Origin: Planctomycetaceae bacterium
GTDB taxonomy: Bacteria > Planctomycetota > Planctomycetia > Pirellulales > Pirellulaceae
DNA length: 64,000 nt
Assembly: GCA_020638975.1 (NCBI GenBank)
Contig: JACKHN010000011.1
Coordinates: 124,001-188,000 of the forward strand
Direction of reading: 5' to 3'
In this document: piece by piece, positions 43,778 through 52,276 of the stretch
Numbering within the stretch: the stretch's first letter is position 1
Layout: each line of letters begins with the position of its first letter
Translations under genes and position numbers: made by a program
Notes under the pieces: generated by a model
Database searches by the model: none
What the model was told of the DNA's origin: nothing
What the model saw: the letters and a program-made list of their open reading frames with translations, nothing else

Positions 43778-44557
43778 CTACACTTGGGCGTCGGCCTTCG
43801 TCCGCGATTCACGCAGTCCGCGGCTGAGGATGTCTCGCAGCAGCGGCGAGTAATCCTCGTACTTCGCCTGATCCGGTGCACCGTCCGCGTACTGATAGAT
43901 GGCGTCCCGAGGCTTTTTGCCTAACGCCAGCAAAGTCGAGCTCACGGTCCCGTGTTCGGAACCTCGCAGAACCATACTCGGACGATCGGGTGCCGAAGCC
44001 GGTCGCGCGAAGACCTTGCTCGCGACGGCCAGGAACTTCACCGGCGAGTCCAGCGTTTGCAACGTTAGCAACCGTTGGGCAAGCTTTACTCGCTCGTCGC
44101 GCGGATCGTTCAAGTCCCGGTTAGCGATGACGCTGAGCCCTTCCTGCAACGCAATGGCTTCGTAATCGTCTCCGCCGTGTACTGCCCAGGCGGACTCGGC
44201 ATCGGCGATGACAAAGTTCACGCCGTTGTACTTACCGCTCGAGATCTCGTCCAAAGCCAAATCGACGGCTCGCCGAGCTGAACCGCTGCGCATTAGCTCG
44301 CGGCACAAAATGCCTCGCGACGGCGGATTCACGGGCTTGTTGAACTTCAAGCGGTTACAGGCCGCCACGAACAATCCGTGCTGGTTGACACCCAGCCACG
44401 TTCCGCCGCTGCGCTGGTCGATACCGCACAGTATGCGTGGTTTACCAGATTGAATCGAAGGTTGAAGCGCCGTTCGATCATAGGCTTCTTCACGATTTGC
44501 AGCCACTAGCACAGGGGTATCTGTGTCAGGCTGGTATTGAATAGCGAGTATACACAT
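43778..44557 (-). CDS. NRDE (TANGO2-like) family protein
   Basis: A 259-residue protein of the NRDE/TANGO2 family, named after the motif seen here as ANREEAYDR (19-27). Cys2 follows the initiator Met, as in Ntn-hydrolase-like folds. Other landmarks are GGTWLGVNQHGLFVAACNR and YNGVNFVIAD. Eukaryotic TANGO2 is linked to haem handling and lipid metabolism; the role of bacterial members is open. It faces the nuclease-like gene across a bidirectional terminator. Confidence 0.9.
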   Translation of the reverse strand: MCILAIQYQPDTDTPVLVAANREEAYDRTALQPSIQSGKPRILCGIDQRSGGTWLGVNQHGLFVAACNRLKFNKPVNPPSRGILCRELMRSGSARRAVDLALDEISSGKYNGVNFVIADAESAWAVHGGDDYEAIALQEGLSVIANRDLNDPRDERVKLAQRLLTLQTLDSPVKFLAVASKVFARPASAPDRPSMVLRGSEHGTVSSTLLALGKKPRDAIYQYADGAPDQAKYEDYSPLLRDILSRGLRESRTKADAQV

Positions 44558-44986
44558 GCTCGTTAATACTTTCCTTACTCTAAGAAGTGAAACACTGGCA
44601 GGATAATCGTGGTCGTGCCCCTGGAGATTTCTCGCCCGGAAACAATCACCCCAATCTACGGAACGTCTTCGTATCTCGACACCCTCTTCGTAGGGGCTGC
44701 CAAGGCATTTTTGGCGGGAATGTCGGTTTGCCCCCCAACAAAATGGCTTGTCGTGTCAAAGCGAAAACCTTAATCTCAATGCTCTGGTTGCAGGAACTCT
44801 TCTGGCTTCAAGTGGTTAGGTCACTATCCGGTGGACGACTAGCCGATTAGCAAAGGAATGGGTTCGCGGATGGATCGACACGATGAGTCACGTTGATTGC
44901 GTGACGAACGACGAGGGATCGGCGTTCCTTGGAATCCGCAAATAGGCGGGCGTACTTCAAGATTGGTAACAGGCGATCCTAGCATC
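44558..44986. other. Intergenic region upstream of the FabH-like gene
   Basis: 429 bases between divergent genes. An 87-codon frame (44587-44850) is rich in Arg, Asn and Gly, has no domain or clear start signal, and is not called. I see no palindrome or known RNA. It should contain the promoters of both neighbours. Confidence 0.4.
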
Positions 44987-46027
44987 ATGTCGACAACGAT
45001 CGAACCGAAGCGGACGACTCGTGTTCAAACGGACTCCCGCCGATTTCACACGCTGACTGGTGTTCAGGTGCTAGGCACCGGGGCATTCGCACCGTTAAAT
45101 GTCGTTCGCAACGAAGATCTATCGGAGTTGGGATTCGACCCTGATTGGATCATCCAGCGAACCGGAATTCACGAGCGACGCCACGCGCTGCGGGACGAAG
45201 TAACGAGCGATCTCGCGTTCAATGCTGCGATCCTGTGTCTTGAAGCCGCCGACGTCTCCGTCCGCGACCTTGATCTCATCCTGGTCGGAACGGTCACTCC
45301 CGATCGGCCCATGCCGTCGACTGCCTGTATCCTGCAACAGAAGCTCGGAGCAAACGCTCCCGCCTTCGACATAAATGCCGCGTGTTCTGGTTTCGTCTAC
45401 ACGTTGGCGACCGGTGCTCAATTTGTCAAAACGGGGCACAGCAAACGAGTGCTTGTCGTCGGCGCGGACGTCATGTCGCGGATTATCAATCCGGCTGACA
45501 AGAAAACTTATCCACTGTTCGGCGACGGTGCCGGTGCCGTTTTGCTGGGCGCTGGCTCCGACGAGCAAGGTTTTTTGTCCTACATGCTCGGAGCGGACGG
45601 CGAAGGTGCAGGGCTCTTATGCGTTCCTGCCGGCGGGTCGGAGGAACCTCCCACGACAACCGCGATTGAGGCCGAACGCCAGTTTATGCAAATGGACGGT
45701 CGCGCCGTCTTTAAATGGGCGATCCGGACCGTAAGTGACGCTGTTCGCGAGACGTTGCAGCACGCAGGCAAGTCGATTAAAGATGTCGATTCGCTGATCC
45801 TGCATCAAGCAAATATTCGCATCATCGACGCCGTCGTCGACGAACTCGGATTCGATTCCAGGAAAGTCGTGATTAATCTGGAACAGTACGGCAATACGTC
45901 AGCCGGCAGTATTCCGTTGGCCCTTGCCGAGGCCGACCAGCAGGGCCGAATTAACCGCGGTGATCTCGTGTTGATGTGCGGCTTTGGAGCGGGTTTAACT
46001 TGGGGCACTGCGTTGCTACGCTGGTAG
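44987..46027 (+). CDS. fabH: 3-oxoacyl-[ACP] synthase III (FabH-like)
   Basis: A 346-residue ketosynthase III that starts fatty acid chains by condensing an acyl-CoA with malonyl-ACP. The catalytic triad is intact: C133 (INAACSGF), H273 (LILHQAN) and N303 (YGNTSAGS). TGIHERRHA near residue 59 matches the substrate-tunnel region. The start at 44987 leaves a 20-residue polar leader before the domain; the open frame to 44897 is unlikely. No other fab gene is adjacent, so it may serve a special fatty acid or lipid pathway rather than bulk synthesis. Confidence 0.9.
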   Translation: MSTTIEPKRTTRVQTDSRRFHTLTGVQVLGTGAFAPLNVVRNEDLSELGFDPDWIIQRTGIHERRHALRDEVTSDLAFNAAILCLEAADVSVRDLDLILVGTVTPDRPMPSTACILQQKLGANAPAFDINAACSGFVYTLATGAQFVKTGHSKRVLVVGADVMSRIINPADKKTYPLFGDGAGAVLLGAGSDEQGFLSYMLGADGEGAGLLCVPAGGSEEPPTTTAIEAERQFMQMDGRAVFKWAIRTVSDAVRETLQHAGKSIKDVDSLILHQANIRIIDAVVDELGFDSRKVVINLEQYGNTSAGSIPLALAEADQQGRINRGDLVLMCGFGAGLTWGTALLRW

Positions 46028-46040
46028 TAAAAGGCTGAAG

Positions 46041-46094
46041 GACGGCCCTCCGAGGCCGTCGAAGTCGCAAAATCGACGGCCTCGGAGGGCCGTC
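46041..46094. repeat. Perfect 22-bp inverted repeat
   Basis: Arms 46041-46062 and 46073-46094 (GACGGCCCTCCGAGGCCGTC plus two bases) are exact reverse complements with a 10-base spacer. It starts 13 bases after the FabH-like stop and 37 bases before the pepF start. The arm resembles the GACGGGCCTCCGAGCCCGTC arms of copies A and B, but its flanks differ. It could also weaken read-through between the two genes. Confidence 0.88.
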
Positions 46095-46131
46095 GTACGA
46101 AGAACCAGCACCCGTCAGAAAGGAATCGGAC

Positions 46132-47934
46132 ATGTCCAACGTCAAGAGTCTTCCTGCTCGTAACACTGTCAAAGTCAGCGACACTTGGGACCTCACCAGT
46201 CTGTTTGCCAACGACGACGATTGGGAGAAGGCGTTCAAACAGTTCGAGAAGCAGATTCCAGGCTTCGAGAAACATCGCGGGAAACTTGGCGACAGCGCCA
46301 AAGCGCTGGCAGCATGCTTGAAGTTCGACAGCGATCTCGATCGGTTGGCCGAGCGACTGGGAACTTACGCCTTTCTCAAGACCACCGAAGATCAAACCAA
46401 CAGCGTCTATCAGCGGATGATCGGGCGCTTCCAGAATGTGGCGGTTCGTGCGGGCGAGGCGGCCAGCTTCATTCGCCCCGAGATTCTCGCAATCTCCAAG
46501 AAGAAACTCGACGAATTCCTGGCAAGCAAGGAACTGAAGCATTACCGCCTGTCGCTCGAACGCCTGCTCCGCTTCAAGAAACACACGCTCAGCAACAAAG
46601 AGGAACAACTCCTCGCCATGCAGGGCGAGATGTCACAAACCGCAAGCAAGGCGTTTCGCCAGTTGCTAGATGCCGACTTGAAGTTCGGCAGCGTCAAAGA
46701 CGAGCACGGCGAACTGATCGAGCTAAGCAATTCGACGCTCAGCCAACTGATGATTTCGCCGAAACGCAATGTTCGCAAGACAGCCTTCCATCAGTACTAC
46801 GAACAGTTCACCGGCCACGAGAACACACTGGCCGCCACGCTGTCTGGCTCAATCCAGAAGGACATCTACTACGCCCGCGCACGAGGCTACGACAGCGCCT
46901 TGGCCTCCGCTTTATACGCAGACAATGTACCCCAGACCGTGTACGACAATTTGATCGCGTCCGTGCGCAACAATTTGCCGGCGGTGCATCACTACTACGA
47001 AGTCCGCCGCCGTAAGATGAAGTTGAAGGACATCCATCATTACGATACGTACGTGCCGATCTTGAGCGATCTGAGTGTGAAGCACACTTGGAAAGAAGCG
47101 GTTAAGATCGTACTCAAGTCACTCGCGCCGTTGGGCAGCGAGTACTGTGCTGTCCTGGAAAAGGGACTCAATGGACGCTGGGCCGATCGCTACCCCAATA
47201 AGGGCAAGCAGAGCGGAGCGTTCAGCTGCGGCACCTATGACGGCGATCCGTACATCATGATGAACTACAAACCCGAGGTGCTCGACGACATCTTTACGTT
47301 GACACACGAAGCGGGCCATTCGATGCATTCGCACTACTCCGCCAAGCACCAGTCGTTCGAGTACTACAACTACACGATCTTCGTCGCGGAAGTTGCCAGC
47401 ACGTTCAACGAACAACTGCTCAGCCGGCACATGATGGCCGGAGCACGAGACGACAAGGAACGGGCCTACCTGATCAATCGCGAGATCGATGGAATTCGAG
47501 CGACTGTCGTCCGCCAGACCATGTTCGCCGAGTTCGAAAAGCTCTCGCACGAGATGGCCGAAGCCGGCGAGCCGCTGACCGTTCAGGCCTTCAAGGACAT
47601 GTATCGCAAATTGCTTGAAGCTTATTTTGGGCCTGAGTTCGCGATCGACGACGAGTTGTCGCTCGAATGTATGCGCATTCCTCACTTCTATCGAGCGTTC
47701 TATGTCTACAAGTATGCGACGGGACTGTCGGCTGCGATCGCATTGAGCAAGCGAGTTGTCGAAGGGGGCGAGAAAGAACTGAACGATTATCTCAGCTTCC
47801 TGAAGGGCGGTTGTTCCAAGTTCCCGCTCGACTTGCTTCGCGACGCGGGCGTCGACATGGAAAGTTCTGAACCGGTCGACACGGCACTTTCGCACTTTGG
47901 CGCACTGGTGAAGGAACTCGACACGCTCCTGTGA
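46132..47934 (+). CDS. pepF: Oligoendopeptidase F (M3B metallopeptidase)
   Basis: A 600-residue cytoplasmic zinc peptidase of the PepF type that degrades oligopeptides. H392-E-A-G-H396 is the zinc motif; the third ligand Glu lies about 25 residues on, in IFVAEVASTFNE. The N-terminal all-helical lobe (about 10-200) and the C-terminal YKYATGLSAAIALSKRV segment are family features, and the length is as expected. The upstream gap from fabH contains a perfect palindrome, so independent transcription is possible. A second M3-type peptidase lies at 52277. Confidence 0.95.
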   Translation: MSNVKSLPARNTVKVSDTWDLTSLFANDDDWEKAFKQFEKQIPGFEKHRGKLGDSAKALAACLKFDSDLDRLAERLGTYAFLKTTEDQTNSVYQRMIGRFQNVAVRAGEAASFIRPEILAISKKKLDEFLASKELKHYRLSLERLLRFKKHTLSNKEEQLLAMQGEMSQTASKAFRQLLDADLKFGSVKDEHGELIELSNSTLSQLMISPKRNVRKTAFHQYYEQFTGHENTLAATLSGSIQKDIYYARARGYDSALASALYADNVPQTVYDNLIASVRNNLPAVHHYYEVRRRKMKLKDIHHYDTYVPILSDLSVKHTWKEAVKIVLKSLAPLGSEYCAVLEKGLNGRWADRYPNKGKQSGAFSCGTYDGDPYIMMNYKPEVLDDIFTLTHEAGHSMHSHYSAKHQSFEYYNYTIFVAEVASTFNEQLLSRHMMAGARDDKERAYLINREIDGIRATVVRQTMFAEFEKLSHEMAEAGEPLTVQAFKDMYRKLLEAYFGPEFAIDDELSLECMRIPHFYRAFYVYKYATGLSAAIALSKRVVEGGEKELNDYLSFLKGGCSKFPLDLLRDAGVDMESSEPVDTALSHFGALVKELDTLL

Positions 47935-48026
47935 TCCCTTGCAGTTCGGAACGAAACGCGATCCCGAAAGATCTGTGCGATCGGACGTTGGGCTCGTCAG
48001 CCCTCACATCCTTCCGGCTCCTGAGA

Positions 48027-48110
48027 TTTCCGTCGGGCTCGTCCCGGGCGGTATCGCGACTCCGTTAGCCAAGCATCACGCTTTTCCGTCCGGGACAAGC
48101 TCGACGGAAA
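48027..48110. repeat. Imperfect inverted repeat, 84 bp
   Basis: The left arm starts at 48027 (TTTCCGTCGGGCTCGTCCCG) and the right arm ends at 48110 with its near reverse complement (about 25 bases with a few mismatches). A spacer of about 34 bases lies between. It is the first of three palindromes clustered in the gap between pepF and metG. Confidence 0.75.
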
Positions 48111-48123
48111 CTCGCGCCGACAC

Positions 48124-48250
48124 CTAGTGCTGCGTTTCAGCTTGATTTCAGGATTAGCCGTTTTGGCGTTAGCCACGGTTCCCTCGTAACAACCGGGGCT
48201 AACGCCCAAACGGCTTATGTCTACACAACCCCAATTCTTAGCAATTCGAG
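48124..48250. repeat. Palindromic element sharing termini with the 51.2-kb element
   Basis: It starts CTAGTGCTGCGTTTCAGCTT and ends near ACCCCAATTCTTAGC; both ends match the ends of the inner element at 51242-51400 (CTAGTGCTGCGTTA and ACCCTAATCCTTAGC). The core is a 19-bp inverted repeat (48156-48174 with 48197-48215, one mismatch) whose sequence, AGCCGTTTTGGCGTTAGCC, is unrelated to the other element's core. Together they look like one family with fixed ends and exchangeable centres. Confidence 0.75.
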
Positions 48251-48323
48251 GATTGCGGGCCTTTCTGGAGTCCACGCTTCAGCGTGTACTTCTTCGGTCG
48301 AACGCGGCTTCGCCGCAACCGAA

Positions 48324-48394
48324 CGTAGGATGGACGCTCTCGTCCGTCCGGCCATCACGAATGAACACAGACGGACGAGAGCGTCCATCCTACG
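48324..48394. repeat. Perfect 24-bp inverted repeat (GTAGGATGG family)
   Basis: Arms 48324-48347 and 48371-48394 are exact reverse complements with a 23-base spacer. The arm reads CGTAGGATGGACGCTCTCG and then CGTCCGT-like bases. It recurs in diverged form at 61759-61827, and as a single arm at 3083. It ends 34 bases before the metG stop codon (convergent side). Confidence 0.9.
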
Positions 48395-48427
48395 AAGGTG
48401 CGCGCGCACATCAATCCGAGTAAGACT

Positions 48428-50494
48428 CTAGTGAACGCGTTGTCCCGGCTTGCCGCCTTCATCCACACGCAACATAAACACGTCGGCCTTTCCAGGGCCG
48501 CTGGCCAAGATCATGCCTTCGCTGACGCCGAACTTCATCTTGCGGGGAGCCAGGTTTGCACAGCACACGACCAGTCGCCCAATCAGATCGTCAGGCTTGT
48601 AGGCCTCTTTGATGCCTGCGAATACCGTGCGCGTCTCGTCCCCGCCAAGACCGAGCGTCAGCTTGAGCAGCTTATTCGCTTCGGGAACGTCGTCCGCAGT
48701 GAGTACGCGCGCGATCCGCAGATCCACCTTCACAAAGTCGTCGATCGTGCATTGCTCGGCGAGCGGTTCTGTTTGAAGCGGCTCGGCGCTGTCGTTGTAC
48801 TGCGACGTGGGCGGCGCGGTGACTTCTTCGTCCTTGCTCTCGTCGATCATGGCGTCCAGATCCTTTCGGTCAACTCGTTTGATCATGTGTTTGAATTTAT
48901 TAACGGGAATACCGACCAGCGGAGTCTTGGCTTCATCCCAGCTTTCGATAGGCCTGCCTAGCAATTCCCCCGTCTGCTCGGAAATGCGTGGCAAGACCGG
49001 TGCTAGATAGACGATGATCTGTCGGAACAGATTCAAGCCGATCGTGCAAATGTCCTGCAACTGCTGAGCTTTGTCCGGATCGTTCTTTAACGTCCACGGA
49101 GCGGCGTTTTCGATATAAGGATTGGCTCGATCCGCCAACTCCAAGATCAATCGCATCGCGCGGTTGTAGTCACAATTCTCGTATGCGGCTGCGATCTCGT
49201 CTCCGGCAGCGGCACCTTGCGCGAACAAGCCGCCATCGTCGGGATACTCTGCCGACAAGCCGCTCGCGACAGCGAACTTGGCACACCGACTGGCAAGGTT
49301 AACAACTTTGCCGACCAGATCGGAATCGATCTTCGCCGCAAACTCGTCCAAGTTCATATCGATGTCGTCCAACCGCGATCCCAGCTTCGACGCATAGTAG
49401 TAGCGTAGAAAAGACGGATCGAGATGCTTCAGGTACGTTTCGGCTTTGACAAACGTGCCCGTACTCTTGGACATCTTCTCGCCGTTGACCGTCAAGAAGC
49501 CGTGGATATGGACCTTCTTCGGCAAGCTGAATCCGGCGGATTTCAACATGCCAGGCCAAAACAGCGTGTGAAAGTAAGTGATGTCTTTGCCGATGAAGTG
49601 ATGGATCTCGGTGTCGTCGCTGCGCCACCAATCGTCGAACTGCTCGCCGTTCCGCTCACACCACTGAACGGTCGAAGCCATGTAACCGATCGGAGCGTCG
49701 AACCACACGTACCAGTAGTTCCCCGGACTGTCCGGGATCTCGAAACCAAAGTACGGTGCTGGTCGCGAAATGTCCCAGTCTCGGAGCGTCTTGCGTCCTT
49801 CCGGCGAATTGGCGTCGCCCAAGAAGTGCCCCTTCAGATAGTTCAACACTTCGGACTGCAAGTGATCGTCGCTCTTGGTCCACTCGTCGAGGAAGTCATG
49901 AAGCTGTTCGAGTTCGATGAACAGGTGTTTGGCTTTGCGGATCTCAGGCGTCGTGCCCGAGAGCGTACTGATTGGATCGATCAACTCGGCGGGCGTGTAA
50001 GTGGAACCGCACTTGCTACAATTGTCGCCCGGTTGATTCTTGGCACCGCAGGCTGCGTTCGGGCAAGTTCCGCGGACAAAGCGGTCGGCCAGAAACGTGC
50101 CTTCCTGAACGTCAAACAGCTGCTCGATATCCTTCTCTTTGACCAAGCCCGCCGCACGGATTGACTGCCACATCTCGCCGCAAAGTTTTTCATTCTCCGG
50201 GCTATTCGTGCTGCCAAAATTATCAAACGCAACGTCGAAGCCTGCAAAGTCGCGTTCGTGAGCGATCTTGGATTCGGCAATCACCGATTCTTCGCTGCGT
50301 CCTTCCTGCCGAGCCCGAATCATGATCGCCGTGCCGTGGGTATCGTCGGCGCAAATGAAAATGCAATGGTTGCCGCGCAGCTTCTGAAATCTCACCCAAA
50401 TGTCGGTTTGGATGTATTCGACCAAGTGCCCGAGGTGAATCGGACCATTCGCATAGGGGAGTGCTGCGGTAACGAGGATGCGGCGTTGAGTCAT
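48428..50494 (-). CDS. metG: Methionyl-tRNA synthetase
   Basis: A 688-residue class I synthetase that charges tRNA-Met. [11 protein letters not shown] (13-23) carries the HIGH motif and KMSKS lies at 340-344. The zinc-binding knuckle is [24 protein letters not shown] (about 140-160), with four cysteines. The C-terminal tRNA-binding domain (about 580-688, [20 protein letters not shown]) is present, as in the E. coli type. The start was set at ATG 50494, which matches the family start; the open frame to 50656 adds an unrelated Arg-rich stretch. No Shine-Dalgarno is visible before it. Confidence 0.96.
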   Translation of the reverse strand: MTQRRILVTAALPYANGPIHLGHLVEYIQTDIWVRFQKLRGNHCIFICADDTHGTAIMIRARQEGRSEESVIAESKIAHERDFAGFDVAFDNFGSTNSPENEKLCGEMWQSIRAAGLVKEKDIEQLFDVQEGTFLADRFVRGTCPNAACGAKNQPGDNCSKCGSTYTPAELIDPISTLSGTTPEIRKAKHLFIELEQLHDFLDEWTKSDDHLQSEVLNYLKGHFLGDANSPEGRKTLRDWDISRPAPYFGFEIPDSPGNYWYVWFDAPIGYMASTVQWCERNGEQFDDWWRSDDTEIHHFIGKDITYFHTLFWPGMLKSAGFSLPKKVHIHGFLTVNGEKMSKSTGTFVKAETYLKHLDPSFLRYYYASKLGSRLDDIDMNLDEFAAKIDSDLVGKVVNLASRCAKFAVASGLSAEYPDDGGLFAQGAAAGDEIAAAYENCDYNRAMRLILELADRANPYIENAAPWTLKNDPDKAQQLQDICTIGLNLFRQIIVYLAPVLPRISEQTGELLGRPIESWDEAKTPLVGIPVNKFKHMIKRVDRKDLDAMIDESKDEEVTAPPTSQYNDSAEPLQTEPLAEQCTIDDFVKVDLRIARVLTADDVPEANKLLKLTLGLGGDETRTVFAGIKEAYKPDDLIGRLVVCCANLAPRKMKFGVSEGMILASGPGKADVFMLRVDEGGKPGQRVH

Positions 50495-50728
50495 GAGGGA
50501 AAAAACATCGTTCAGAGTGAGGGAAACCGAAGATTCTACTGGCTTTACAGAAAATCGGACAGCCGGTTGTCGTGGAAGGTTCTCGGCCAGTCGTCCTATT
50601 TTGCACACTGCCGCGAGAACAATCGCACAGTTTCGCCGACAACGATCAAACTCCACGATTGAAGGGACTTACAACACCTGCCGAGGTCGTAACACTATTG
50701 ACCGGCGGAGCGTAGCCAAGGATACTTC

Positions 50729-50962
50729 ATGGCAGTTCAGGAACTGGAACGAGAAGGTGCATCACTAGTGACGGTCGACGAGGTGATCAAGTTACTGGAG
50801 TCCGACAGCTGGCGTCAAACCAACGACGACGAGAGCTGTCGGCTGTTCAGACATGACTCCAAGTCGGAGATCGTTACACTTTCCGGAAAACTCGAGCACA
50901 TCGTCCCCAAAGGAGTCTTACGAAGTCTCCTGCGACATGTGCAACTTAGCGAGGAGCCCTGA
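50729..50962 (+). CDS. hicA-like: HicA-like toxin without the usual catalytic His
   Basis: A 77-residue protein with the HicA dsRBD-like pattern: VIKLLESDSWRQ, then RLFRHDSKSEIVTLSGK, and VPKGVLRSLLRHVQL. In most HicA mRNA interferases the second strand carries GSH with the catalytic His; here the same position reads E35-S-C37. The toxin may be inactive or use another residue. AAGGA lies six bases before the ATG. The next gene overlaps its stop by one base and encodes a HicB-like protein, so this is the toxin-antitoxin gene order. Confidence 0.7.
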   Translation: MAVQELEREGASLVTVDEVIKLLESDSWRQTNDDESCRLFRHDSKSEIVTLSGKLEHIVPKGVLRSLLRHVQLSEEP

Positions 50963-51168
50963 TGCGCTACGCGGTTGTCTTTGAGAAGTCAGAAACAAGC
51001 TTCGGAGCTTATGTTCCAGATCTGCCCGGTTGTGCGGCAGCCGGTGCGTCTTTGGCCGAAGCCAAGACGCTCATTTCCGAAGCTATGAAGCAGCACCTTG
51101 CCGCGCTTAAGTCGGACGGAAAGCATCCCCCCGAGCCGGCGTCGGTCTGTGCCTATATCGACGCCTAA
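50962..51168 (+). CDS. hicB-like: HicB-like antitoxin, short form
   Basis: A 68-residue protein with the HicB N-terminal domain: YAVVFEKSETSFGAYVPDLPGC and AEAKTLISEAMKQHLAAL. It lacks the C-terminal DNA-binding HTH or ribbon-helix-helix present in full HicB, so it could neutralise the toxin but probably not repress the operon by itself. Its start overlaps the stop of the HicA-like gene by one base. A large palindromic element follows 27 bp after its stop. Confidence 0.75.
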   Translation: MRYAVVFEKSETSFGAYVPDLPGCAAAGASLAEAKTLISEAMKQHLAALKSDGKHPPEPASVCAYIDA

Positions 51169-51195
51169 ATAGATAAGCGTGATTCCGCTTGATCT

Positions 51196-51411
51196 GTGAG
51201 CCGTCGGCACTAGCCTCGGGCCTCTTGTGGTAGGCTCGAGGCTAGTGCTGCGTTACCCCTTGATTTTAGGGTTTGCCCGTTTCGTGAGCCGTAGCGCGTA
51301 AGCGGTCGGGTGGCGAGGAATGCAGGGCGCGGCCCGGGGCCTTACGGCCAGCGGCTCACTTCATTCACCCTAATCCTTAGCTGTAACGCATCACTAGTGC
51401 CTACGGCTCAC
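51196..51411. repeat. Nested palindromic element, MITE-like (216 bp)
   Basis: The outer ends are GTGAGCCGTCGGCACTAG (51196-51213) and its reverse complement at 51394-51411 with one mismatch. Just inside, CACTAGCCTCG and CGAGGCTAGTG (ending about 51247) make a perfect hairpin. A second element begins at 51242 (CTAGTGCTGCGTTA) and ends at about 51397 with an inverted copy of its start. Its core is again palindromic (GTGAGCCGTAGCGCG... with GGCCAGCGGCTCAC). No coding frame is apparent. It fills the gap between hicB and the DUF1080 gene. Confidence 0.8.
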
Positions 51412-51497
51412 TTAAGTCAGAATCCTGCAAGTCTATTTTGTCGTCGAATCGAACGGCTAGCACTCACCACGGTTGCTTGCCTCTGACCTCTCCCCAG

Positions 51498-52130
51498 CTA
51501 CGGCAATCGCTTCACACGGATATTCTTGAAGTACGCGGTGCTCATCGGGTCGTGAGCTTGTAGCGCGAAGGTGCCGCTGCCCAGTCGGCGTTCGAAGCTC
51601 GTCGAGAACGCTTCTTTGCCTTCCGGCTCCGTGTAGTCGACAACCGTCACGTCGTTGATCTTGATCGTGATGTGCTTGCCTTGCACGATGATGTGTTGAG
51701 TCCAGTACTCGTTGTCTTTGCACGGTGGATCGCTGACATCGACGATGCTGTAGAGACTGCCCGTCTTCTTCGGGTCTTTGTGCGTGACATTGACTTGGGC
51801 TTCAAAGCCATGTTGCGGCCAGCCTTCTTCCTGATACTTCGTGTGGAAGTAGATACCGGCGTTACTGCCAGGAGTCGTCATCACCTCGGCCTTGAACTCG
51901 AAGTTCACAAACGGCTTGTCGTCGCCAACGTAGAACAAGTGGCTACGTTCTCCATTGCAGACCAAAGCTCCGTCTTTGACTTGCCATGAGTCTTTGTTTT
52001 CGCTGGCCTTCCACCCGTCCATTGTCTTGCCGTCAAACAGTGACACCCAGTCGTCGCTGTCTGCGGCGAAGAGCTGTGGAAGGCTGAGTAGCAGCAAGGA
52101 TGCGGTGATCGTTAAAGTTCGTACCATCAT
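51498..52130 (-). CDS. DUF1080 (3-keto-disaccharide hydrolase-type) secreted protein
   Basis: A 210-residue exported protein of the DUF1080 family, a concanavalin-like beta-sandwich. The signal peptide is LTITASLLLLSLPQLFAADS. The domain begins DDWVSLFDGKTMDGWK and has AGIYFHTKYQ and GSLYSIVDVSDPP, the usual landmarks. Relatives are described as 3-keto-glucoside or 3-keto-disaccharide hydrolases, and they are abundant in planctomycetes. The start at 52130 has GGAG about five bases upstream; the open frame to 52250 was rejected. Exported Gfo/Idh/MocA proteins in the window could supply 3-keto sugars. Confidence 0.9.
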   Translation of the reverse strand: MMVRTLTITASLLLLSLPQLFAADSDDWVSLFDGKTMDGWKASENKDSWQVKDGALVCNGERSHLFYVGDDKPFVNFEFKAEVMTTPGSNAGIYFHTKYQEEGWPQHGFEAQVNVTHKDPKKTGSLYSIVDVSDPPCKDNEYWTQHIIVQGKHITIKINDVTVVDYTEPEGKEAFSTSFERRLGSGTFALQAHDPMSTAYFKNIRVKRLP

Positions 52131-52276
52131 GGAAACTCCGTGTTCTGACATCTTTGTTTGGGATGAAACGCATAGCTTAATCGGTTGAAACGACGAGTCC
52201 AGCCATACTCGTTTCACCCAGTCGCATCGCGATGGCGATTCGACCACCATTCGTGAGCCGTCGCGATGCGACTGGG

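Noticed and set aside
44587..44850. 87-codon frame before the FabH-like gene; possible riboswitch in the same gap
   Set aside because: No protein signature, and I could not match any conserved RNA core or alternative terminator fold.
47935..48427. Possible CRISPR array, because of repeated palindromes
   Set aside because: The three palindromes differ in sequence, there are no regular spacers, and no cas gene is present.
51196..51411. Possible insertion sequence
   Set aside because: It has terminal inverted repeats but no transposase frame; it is at most a non-autonomous element.
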